A stretch of DNA of 64,000 nucleotides. Origin: Actinokineospora baliensis (GTDB taxonomy: Bacteria; Actinomycetota; Actinomycetes; Mycobacteriales; Pseudonocardiaceae). The stretch lies in contig NZ_JAFBCK010000001.1 of assembly GCF_016907695.1 (NCBI RefSeq), positions 3,093,001 through 3,157,000 on the forward strand, given 5' to 3'. Both the position numbers and the translations under genes were made by a program. Below are positions 57,707 through 64,000 of this stretch, in pieces; positions within the stretch are counted from its first letter, which is position 1, and each line of letters begins with the position of its first letter. The notes under the pieces were generated by a model. That model was not told where the DNA came from, ran no database searches, and saw nothing but the letters and a program-made list of their open reading frames with translations.

Positions 57707-58309
57707 ATGGAGCCGTTCACCAGCCACACCGGGGTCGGGGTGCCGCTGCGCCGGTCCAACGTGGACACCGACCAGATCATCCCGGCGGTCTACCTCAAGC
57801 GGGTCACCCGCACCGGGTTCGAGGACGGGTTGTTCGCCGCCTGGCGCTCCGACGAGCACTTCGTGCTCAACCAGGAGCCCTACCGGGCGGGCAGCGTGCT
57901 GGTCGCCGGTCCGGACTTCGGTACCGGGTCCTCCCGCGAGCACGCCGTCTGGGCCCTGTCGGACTACGGGTTCCGGACCGTGCTCTCCGCCCGCTTCGCC
58001 GACATCTTCCGCGGCAACGCGGGCAAGGCGGGCCTGCTGGCCGCCCAACTGGAGCAGTCCGACATCGAACTGTTGTGGAAGTTGCTCGAAACCGAGCCTG
58101 GGACGGAGGTCACGGTCGACCTCCGGGAGAAGACCGTCCGCGCCAAGGAGTTCACCGCCCCGTTCGCGGTGGACGACTACACCCGCTGGCGGCTGCTCGA
58201 AGGCCTCGACGACATCGGCCTGACCCTGCGCCACGTGACCGAGATCGACGAGTTCGAGCAGGCCAGGGCCGATTACCTGCCCGTCACAACGCCCATCGCG
58301 GGCGGCTGA
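57707..58309 (+). CDS. leuD: 3-isopropylmalate dehydratase small subunit
   Basis: A 200-residue swivelling domain subunit that completes the LeuCD active site. Motifs: [34 protein letters not shown] and the [10 protein letters not shown] segment. The ATG follows GGGGGAGC. Normal length. Confidence 0.96.
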   Translation: MEPFTSHTGVGVPLRRSNVDTDQIIPAVYLKRVTRTGFEDGLFAAWRSDEHFVLNQEPYRAGSVLVAGPDFGTGSSREHAVWALSDYGFRTVLSARFADIFRGNAGKAGLLAAQLEQSDIELLWKLLETEPGTEVTVDLREKTVRAKEFTAPFAVDDYTRWRLLEGLDDIGLTLRHVTEIDEFEQARADYLPVTTPIAGG

Positions 58310-58313
58310 TCGA

Positions 58314-58356
58314 CCCCGGCCGCAAACCCCTTCGCACACCGGGGTTCCGGCCGGGC
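58314..58356 (+). terminator. Hairpin after leuD
   Basis: CCGGCC (58316-58321) pairs with GGCCGG (58349-58354), and AACCCC (58325-58330) with GGGGTT (58341-58346). No T-run. The remaining 230 bases to hupB hold its promoter region (a TATCTT hexamer at 58515-58520) but no gene. Confidence 0.65.
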
Positions 58357-58583
58357 CCCGCCCAACCGGCGGCTCCACAACCCACCTCGCGCAGCCCCTC
58401 GACGGCCCCCCGCGACGCCCGAAAACCTCCGATTCCACCCCCCGCGGGGGGTGGAGACCGCACGCGGCAAGGAAAAATCGGGCGCGTCGCGTGGAAATCG
58501 CGCGCCTTTGGGCCTATCTTTGCCAGAAGTCGGCCTGAATCGGCCGTGAACGGCAGTGTGGCTCTCTTACGGAGGACTGAAGG

Positions 58584-59261
58584 GTGAACAAGGCCCAACT
58601 CATCGAGGCGTTGACCGAGCGCCTTGGCGACAAGAAGGCCGCAGGCGCTGCGGTCGACGGTCTCGTCGACGTGATCGTTCGCACGGTCAACAAGGGCGAG
58701 AAGGTCAACATCACCGGCTTCGGTGTGTTCGAGAAGCGCGCGCGTGCCGCCCGCACCGCTCGCAACCCGCGCACCGGCGAGACGGTGAAGGTCAAGAAGA
58801 CCAACGTTCCCGCGTTCCGCGCGGGCACGATGTTCAAGGAGGTCGTGAGCGGGGCCAAGAAGCTGCCCAAGGTCGCGGCCACCAAGACCACCGCGGGCAC
58901 CGCCCGCACCACCGCGACCCGCGGCACCGCCGCGGCGACCACCACCACGCGGACCCGCGCGGCGGCGGCGAAGCCCGCGGCGGCCACCACTCGCAGCACC
59001 ACCACGCGGACTCGCGCGGCGGCTGCGAAGCCGGCAGCGGCGGCGGCCACCACGACGGCGCCGAAGACCACGCGCACCCGCGCGGCGGCGGCGAAGCCCG
59101 CGGCGGCACCGAAGGCGGCGGCAGCGCCCAAGGCGACCGCGGCGAAGACCACCGCGGCCAAGAAGACCACGACCGCGGCGGCCAAGACCACCGCGGCCAA
59201 GAAGACGACGGCCGCCAAGAGCAGCACGCCTCGGGCGACCGCCAAGGCCACCAAGAAGTAA
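58584..59261 (+). CDS. hupB: HU-type nucleoid protein with long basic tail (HupB/HupS-like)
   Basis: A 225-residue protein. The first 92 residues are a normal HU fold ([20 protein letters not shown], then the arm [20 protein letters not shown]). About 130 residues of low-complexity tail follow, built from blocks such as [13 protein letters not shown] (three times) and KTTAAKKTT, rich in Thr, Ala, Lys and Arg. Such histone H1-like tails are typical of mycobacterial HupB and Streptomyces HupS and bind DNA and probably RNA. Arg/Thr-rich blocks replace most of the PAKK units seen in mycobacteria. The GTG start follows GGAGG. It lies in the same position as M. tuberculosis hupB. Confidence 0.93.
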   Translation: MNKAQLIEALTERLGDKKAAGAAVDGLVDVIVRTVNKGEKVNITGFGVFEKRARAARTARNPRTGETVKVKKTNVPAFRAGTMFKEVVSGAKKLPKVAATKTTAGTARTTATRGTAAATTTTRTRAAAAKPAAATTRSTTTRTRAAAAKPAAAAATTTAPKTTRTRAAAAKPAAAPKAAAAPKATAAKTTAAKKTTTAAAKTTAAKKTTAAKSSTPRATAKATKK

Positions 59262-59331
59262 CGACGGCCACCGGCGCCTGGACCGACCCACCTGGGACGG
59301 TTCAGGTTTCGTCCAGACGGTCTGAGCACAT

Positions 59332-59372
59332 CGCGAGAGCCCCGCACGCTTCCCCCGTGCGGGGCTCTCGCG
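59332..59372. terminator. Bidirectional hairpin between hupB and mutT1-like gene
   Basis: Perfect 17-bp arms (59332-59348 and 59356-59372) with a 7-nt loop, in the 310-bp gap between convergent genes. The rest of the gap shows no gene. Confidence 0.78.
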
Positions 59373-59571
59373 TGTGCGCGGCCGGGTCCCGCACGCTCTC
59401 AGCGCGACACCCCCGCCGACCCTCTGACCAGCCCCGTTCCCCCTTTCCAGGGATGGCCGCCCGCAACGCTTTCGCATTCCCCCTGGGTCGATTCCCGGGC
59501 CGCGCACCGGTTCTCCCGGACCCCGCCGGGCAATCCATTCCACCCGTTCGAGGTGGTGCCGTCGCGGGGTT

Positions 59572-60435
59572 TTACGCGGGCGGCGGGATGTGGTCGGCGG
59601 CCACGACCGCGCCCTCGACGAACGAGAGGACCCACACGCTGCCCTTGCGGGCCTGCACGTCGGTCAGCCCGGTCAGTTCGGCCACCAGGCCCGGGATCAC
59701 GCCGCCCTGGCTGCAGACGACCGGTGTGCCGCCCTCGGCGGCGATCCGGCGCAGGCGGGCCACCGCGGTGGCCGGGTCGTGGAACTCGGACAGTTCCGGG
59801 ACGGCTTCCACCGCGACCCCCAACGCCGCCGCCAGCGGCGCCACTGTGGCCCGGCACCGCACCTTCGGGACCGACAGCACCCTGTCCGGTCCGAACAGCG
59901 GCAGCAGCCGCGTCAACGCCCCGGTCTGCCGGTGCCCCCTGCTCGAGAGCGGGCGCAGCTCGTCGGGTCCCGGCCACTCGCGCTTGCGGCCCGCGTGCGC
60001 GTGCCGCACCAGCAGGACGGTTGTGGTGTCCGCCGGTGCGGCGGTGAAGCGCTCCAGCACCACCCGATCGTGCGGGTAGGTCAGTCGCGCGGCCGCGGCG
60101 TCGACGGGCAGCCAGCGCAACCGGTCGACCTCGTCGTTGGGGACGAACGCCGCCCCGTCGCCACCGCCGACCCGCGCGGCGAAGTAGTCGACCACCTTGT
60201 CCGCGCCGACGACGGGGTAGCCGACCTGGCCGAGGTGGCGGCCGAGGACGGCGGTGAAACCGGTCTCCTCGGCCACCTCCCGCACCGCGGCGGCGTGGAC
60301 GGTCTCACCCCGGTCCAGCTTGCCCTTGGGCAGGCTCCAGTCGTCGTAGCGGTCCCGGTGCACCACCGCCACTTCCAGACCGCCCGCGGAGCCCGTGTGC
60401 CGCCACAGCACCGCGCCCGCGGCGCGCACCAGCAC
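59572..60435 (-). CDS. MutT1-like Nudix hydrolase with histidine phosphatase domain
   Basis: A 287-residue two-domain protein. The N-terminal Nudix domain has the full box: Gly in LPKGKLDRGE followed by REVAEETGF (about residues 37-58). The C-terminal histidine phosphatase domain begins at TVLLVRHAHAGRK and lacks most of a full acid/His pair at the far end. M. tuberculosis MutT1 has the same architecture and hydrolyses 8-oxo-dGTP and diadenosine polyphosphates. Adjacent ppk, starting the same operon 4 nt upstream, also deals with polyphosphate metabolism. GTG start at 60435. Confidence 0.9.
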   Translation of the reverse strand: MLVRAAGAVLWRHTGSAGGLEVAVVHRDRYDDWSLPKGKLDRGETVHAAAVREVAEETGFTAVLGRHLGQVGYPVVGADKVVDYFAARVGGGDGAAFVPNDEVDRLRWLPVDAAAARLTYPHDRVVLERFTAAPADTTTVLLVRHAHAGRKREWPGPDELRPLSSRGHRQTGALTRLLPLFGPDRVLSVPKVRCRATVAPLAAALGVAVEAVPELSEFHDPATAVARLRRIAAEGGTPVVCSQGGVIPGLVAELTGLTDVQARKGSVWVLSFVEGAVVAADHIPPPA

Positions 60436-60439
60436 GCGC

Positions 60440-62659
60440 TCAGCCGAGCGCGCGGTGGCGGGACAGCAGTTCGGCCTGGTGGTCGCGCACCGAACTGCCC
60501 TCTTCGGGCGAGGGCACCCACTCGCCGCCGGAGGTGAGCACCCAGCAGCGGGTCGAGGGGTCGAGCGCGGAGTCGAAGATGGCGTCCAGTTGCGCGGTGA
60601 GACCCGGGTCGGTCACCCGGACCTGGACCTCCACCCGGCGGTCGAGGTTGCGGTGCATCATGTCCGCGCTGCCGATCCAGTGCTCGTCGGACCCGGCGAA
60701 GTGGAAGATCCGCGAGTGCTCCAGGAACCGGCCCAGGATCGAGCGGACCCGGATGTTCTCGCTGAGCCCGGGGATCCCCGGCTTGAGCGCGCAGATCCCG
60801 CGCACCACCACCTCGACCGGCACCCCCGCCTGCGAAGCGCGGTACAGCGCATCGATGACCTGTTCGTCCACCAGGGAGTTCATCTTGATCCGGATACCGG
60901 CGCGCTTGCCGTCGCGCAGGTGCGCCACCTCGCGCTCGATGCGCTCGACGATGCCGCGCCGCACGCCGTAGGGCGCCACGAGCAGGCTGCGGTACTGGTC
61001 CTGGCGGGCGTACCCGGTGAGCACGTTGAACAGGTCGGTGAGGTCCGCGCCGATCGAGGGCTCCGCGGTGAGCAGGCCGACGTCCTCGTAGAGCCGCGCG
61101 GTCTTGGGGTTGTAGTTGCCGGTGCCGATGTGGCAGTAGCGGCGGATCGTCGAGCCCTCCTGGCGCACCACCAGCGAGGTCTTGCAGTGCGTCTTGAGAC
61201 CGACCAGGCCGTACACCACGTGCACGCCCGCCTTCTCCAGCTGCCGCGCCCACTTGATGTTGGCCTGCTCGTCGAAGCGGGCCTTGAGCTCGACCAGGGC
61301 CACGACCTGCTTGCCCGCCTCGGCCGCGTCGATCAGCGCGTCCACGATGGGCGAATCGCCGGAGGTGCGGTACAGGGTCTGCTTGATCGCCAACACGTGC
61401 GGGTCGCTGGCCGCCTGCTCGACGAACCGCTGCACGCTGGTGGAGAACGAGTCGTACGGGTGGTGCACCAGGACATCGCCCTCCCGCAGCGTCGCGAAGA
61501 TGCTGCGCGGGGTCTCGCGCTCGCCGAACGCCGGGTGCGTCGCGGGCCGGAACGGCGGGTCCTTGAGCTCCTTGCGGTCCACCCCGTAGAGCTGCCACAA
61601 GCACGACAGGTCCAGCAGACCGCGCACCACCACCACGTCGTTGGGGTGCACCTCCAACTCGCGCAGCAGCAGTTCCAACATGTGCTCGGACATGTCGTCG
61701 GCGACCTCAAGGCGCACAGAGGGACCGAAGCGGCGCTGCGCCAGTTCCCGTTCCAGGGCCTTGAGCAGGTCCTCGTCGCGGTCCTCCTCGACCTCGAGGT
61801 CGGCGTTGCGGGTCACCCGGAACGCGTGCTGCTCGATGACGTCCATGCCGGTGAACAGGGTCGGCAGGTGCGCGGCGATGAGCTCCTCCAGCGGCAGGAA
61901 CACCGCCACCTGCTCGTCGGCGCTGCGGTCGATCGGCACCAGCCGCGGCACGTTGTCGGGCACCTTGACCCTGGCGAAGCTCTCCCGCCCGGTCTCCGGG
62001 TTGCGCACGGTCACCGCGAGGTTGAGCGAGAGCCCGGAGATGTAGGGGAACGGGTGCGCCGGGTCGAACGCCAGCGGGGTCAGCACCGGGAAGACCTGGT
62101 CGCGGTAGTAGGCGGCCAGCCTCGCGTGCTCGTCGTCGGTGAGCTCGCCCCAGCTGGCGATGCTGATCCCGCGCTCGCGCAACGCCGGGCGCACCTGCTC
62201 GGCGAAGGCCCGCGAGTGCCGCTCGACCAGGTCCTGGTTGCGCTTGGAGATGTAGCCCAACTGCTCGCGCGGGGTCAGCCCGTCCGCGCTGCGCACCGAG
62301 AGCCCGGTCTCGTTCCTGCGCTTGAGGCCCGCGACCCGCACCATGTAGAACTCGTCGAGGTTGGAGGCGAAGATGGCCAGGAACTTGGCCCGCTCCAGCA
62401 GCGGCTGCGAGGCGTCCTCGGCCAGGGCGAGCACCCGGCCGTTGAAGTCCAACCAGGACAGTTCCCGGTTCAGGTAGCGGTCGTCCGGCAGGTCGGTCTC
62501 GGCGGTGGTCGCCGCCGGGGTGACCGCGGGCGGCGCGGACAGCACGCCGCGCGGCTCCACACCGTCGGTCGCGGGCGGCGGCGCGGTGGCGCTGTCGCCG
62601 CTGGTCGTCGGGGCCTGGTCCGGGGTGCTGTCGGTGCTCACGGGCCCATTGTCGGTCAC
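60440..62659 (-). CDS. ppk: Polyphosphate kinase 1
   Basis: A 739-residue enzyme that makes polyphosphate from ATP. The catalytic His is in [21 protein letters not shown] (about H510). The N-terminal domain opens with a disordered Thr/Pro/Asp-rich stretch (about 45 residues) before [16 protein letters not shown]. The head and PLD-like domains have the motifs [20 protein letters not shown] and IRRYC. It forms a probable operon with the mutT1-like gene downstream. GTG start. Confidence 0.96.
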   Translation of the reverse strand: MTDNGPVSTDSTPDQAPTTSGDSATAPPPATDGVEPRGVLSAPPAVTPAATTAETDLPDDRYLNRELSWLDFNGRVLALAEDASQPLLERAKFLAIFASNLDEFYMVRVAGLKRRNETGLSVRSADGLTPREQLGYISKRNQDLVERHSRAFAEQVRPALRERGISIASWGELTDDEHARLAAYYRDQVFPVLTPLAFDPAHPFPYISGLSLNLAVTVRNPETGRESFARVKVPDNVPRLVPIDRSADEQVAVFLPLEELIAAHLPTLFTGMDVIEQHAFRVTRNADLEVEEDRDEDLLKALERELAQRRFGPSVRLEVADDMSEHMLELLLRELEVHPNDVVVVRGLLDLSCLWQLYGVDRKELKDPPFRPATHPAFGERETPRSIFATLREGDVLVHHPYDSFSTSVQRFVEQAASDPHVLAIKQTLYRTSGDSPIVDALIDAAEAGKQVVALVELKARFDEQANIKWARQLEKAGVHVVYGLVGLKTHCKTSLVVRQEGSTIRRYCHIGTGNYNPKTARLYEDVGLLTAEPSIGADLTDLFNVLTGYARQDQYRSLLVAPYGVRRGIVERIEREVAHLRDGKRAGIRIKMNSLVDEQVIDALYRASQAGVPVEVVVRGICALKPGIPGLSENIRVRSILGRFLEHSRIFHFAGSDEHWIGSADMMHRNLDRRVEVQVRVTDPGLTAQLDAIFDSALDPSTRCWVLTSGGEWVPSPEEGSSVRDHQAELLSRHRALG

Positions 62660-62728
62660 CGGCGGCCCGAAGGCGCACCCGCGACCGGTACGCGGACGTG
62701 AATTCTCACCACATTCCCAGTTGGTCGA

Positions 62729-63358
62729 TCACCGCACCCGACAGGCTGCCCCGGCCAACCGAGCGGTGCGCGGCCCGAGCCCGAGCTCCCGGGCCAGGTG
62801 CAGGTCACCGGGGGTGTCGACATCGCAACGCAGGTGGGTCAACGCCACGCCGACGCCGACGGCGCCCGCACCGTGCGCGGCGGCCGACCCCGGCCCGAAC
62901 CGGGGGTCGAGCGCGGTACCCGCGGCGGCGAGCAGCAGCGTGGTGCCGGTACCCGGGCGGTCGGCGACGAACGCCCGCCGCCCGTCCGCCTCGGCCACCG
63001 CCGCGGCGAGGTCGGCTGGCCGCAGCGCGGGCAGATCGGCCTGCATGGCACCGACGCTTCCGCGCGGGTCGGCGCGGCGCAACACGTCTGCGCCGAAGTC
63101 CAGTGCCGCGTTGAGCCCGGGCAGGCCCCGTTCGTCCACCACCTCGGCCCCGGTCCCGGCCAGCGCGGCGACCACCCTGGCGTCCTCGCACACCACGAGC
63201 AGCCTGCGCACCCCCGGTGCCGCCAGCGCTGCGGTCACGGTGTCCAACACCACAGCCAGCACCAGTTCGCGGTGCGCCTCGGCCCCGCCGGGCACCGCGC
63301 CGCGCAGCCGCGACTTGGCCCTGTCGAGGTTCTTGACCGGCACGACGATGTCGACCAC
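62729..63358 (-). CDS. fbiD: 2-phospho-L-lactate guanylyltransferase/phosphoenolpyruvate guanylyltransferase (CofC/FbiD)
   Basis: A 209-residue nucleotidyltransferase of the MobA-like fold, which activates 2-phospholactate or phosphoenolpyruvate with GTP for the F420 side chain. Motifs: VDIVVPVKNLDRAKSRLRG at the start, VGAMQADLPALRPADL (metal/nucleotide site) and CDVDTPGDLHLARELG near the end. The GTG at 63358 fits the family start; a longer open frame lacks similarity. In M. tuberculosis Rv2983 (FbiD) has the same neighbours. Its presence means the organism makes F420. Confidence 0.9.
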   Translation of the reverse strand: MVDIVVPVKNLDRAKSRLRGAVPGGAEAHRELVLAVVLDTVTAALAAPGVRRLLVVCEDARVVAALAGTGAEVVDERGLPGLNAALDFGADVLRRADPRGSVGAMQADLPALRPADLAAAVAEADGRRAFVADRPGTGTTLLLAAAGTALDPRFGPGSAAAHGAGAVGVGVALTHLRCDVDTPGDLHLARELGLGPRTARLAGAACRVR

Positions 63359-63492
63359 ACCACCGATCCTGCCGGCCGGGGCGGTGCGCCGGAGCCGGCA
63401 CCCGGTAGTGGACCCGTGTGGACCCGGCGCCGGGCGGGCAGGGAGACTCACTGGTCACGTGCGGGTGCGGGGTCGGATGCGGAGGAGCGGCG

Positions 63493-64000
63493 TTGGGCAA
63501 GCGTGAGAAGGGCGGGTTCTGGGTCGGGCTGTCGGCCGCGGTGTTCTACCCGGTGAGCTGGTTGGGCAAGCGCGAGTACCGGCGCGCGGACAAGCTGCCC
63601 GCCGAGGGCGCCGCCCTGCTGGTGATGAACCACGTCTCGCACCTGGACCCGGTCAGCGACGCGGTGTTCGTGCACCGCAACGGGCGGGTGCCGCGGTTCA
63701 TGGCCAAGGACAGCCTGTTCCGGATCCCGTTGTTCGGCAAGATGCTGGCCGGTTCCGGCGGCATCCCGGTCTACCGGGGTTCCTCCGACGCCCGCAACAG
63801 CCTCAGCGCCGCGCACGAGGCCCTGCGCGACGGCAAGCTCGTGCTCATCTACCCCGAGGGCACCATCACCAAGGACCCGGCGGGCTGGCCGATGTGGTCG
63901 CGCACGGGGGTGGCGCGGTTGGCGCTGGACAACGACGTCCCCGTCGTCCCGGCCGCGCGGTGGGGGACCCAGCGGATCTGGAACGGCTACGACAAGAAGT
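63493..64000 (+). CDS. 1-acyl-sn-glycerol-3-phosphate acyltransferase (PlsC family), truncated by window end
   Basis: The first 169 residues are visible; the gene runs off the window. The acyltransferase motif HVSHLDP (HX4D) is at about residues 53-59, and the substrate-binding YPEGTITKDP is at about residues 118-127. The TTG start is chosen because GGAGGAG (63481-63487) lies 5 nt upstream; later in-frame GTG or ATG codons would remove part of the fold. It probably makes phosphatidic acid. The gene after it (not visible) might be gpsA, since M. tuberculosis has gpdA2 next to fbiD. Confidence 0.88.
   Translation, partial: MGKREKGGFWVGLSAAVFYPVSWLGKREYRRADKLPAEGAALLVMNHVSHLDPVSDAVFVHRNGRVPRFMAKDSLFRIPLFGKMLAGSGGIPVYRGSSDARNSLSAAHEALRDGKLVLIYPEGTITKDPAGWPMWSRTGVARLALDNDVPVVPAARWGTQRIWNGYDKK

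Overview
The window is high-GC actinobacterial chromosome, most likely from the Pseudonocardiaceae (Actinokineospora/Saccharothrix/Lentzea-like). The evidence is the very strong third-position GC bias, frequent GTG starts, a DUF397 protein, a cofactor-F420 gene (fbiD/cofC), and a gene order that I recall as matching the Mycobacterium tuberculosis segment from iscS/mnmA to ppk/fbiD: mnmA, MetE-like gene, ligA, ACT protein, gatC-gatA-gatB, lppZ, DoxX gene, cfp6-like PH gene, ilvB-ilvN-ilvC, serA, leuB, FAH gene, Gln/Glu tRNAs, iclR-leuC-leuD, hupB, mutT1, ppk, fbiD. No rRNA, CRISPR array, phage or complete IS element is visible.

Layout. 1-2.5 kb: end of a membrane protein, a cysteine desulfurase and the tRNA 2-thiouridylase MnmA. 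3-20.4 kb: a block that does not belong to the conserved order. It holds an S8 subtilase and a TPR-CHAT protease, an acyl-CoA synthetase, a 1.3-kb array of palindromic repeats, a divergent QueA-like protein with an SDR, a GAF histidine kinase and NarL regulator, a MacAB-like ABC system, a threonine-dehydratase-like enzyme and a stand-alone MetE-core protein. 19.5-26.1 kb: a LysR gene divergent from sdhC-sdhA-sdhB, then ligA. 26-32 kb: GNAT, BKACE-like and ACT proteins, and gatCAB with an extra 63-residue membrane protein between gatA and gatB. 32-36 kb: hydrolase, LppZ-like lipoprotein, 2-hydroxyacid dehydrogenase and DoxX protein. 36-58 kb: a branched-chain amino acid and serine region (ilvD, ilvBNC, serA, leuB, cimA, leuCD) with two transcription attenuators, a DUF397/proline-rich repeat protein pair, and tRNA-Gln and tRNA-Glu. 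58.5-64 kb: hupB, mutT1-like, ppk, fbiD and an acyltransferase cut by the window end.

Most unusual signal. Eight copies of a 141-146-bp element (five at 9.3-10.6 kb, two at 50.8-51.1 kb, one at 55.3 kb) each fold into a long nested hairpin. Bases differ between copies, yet pairing is largely kept by compensatory changes in three stems, and the G-U wobbles favour one strand. This points to an undescribed structured RNA or hairpin-DNA family rather than a random repeat. All copies lie in gene-free stretches downstream of a gene.

Regulation. The ilvB and cimA leaders share one design: a tiny leader peptide dense in Leu/Ile/Val codons starts 6-7 nt after a -10 hexamer, its last codons form the first arm of a perfect hairpin, and an intrinsic terminator follows. 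Many other genes here also start 6-8 nt after a TANNNT hexamer, suggesting widespread leaderless translation. Coordinates were read by eye and translated by hand. Family calls rest on motif recognition, not on database searches.
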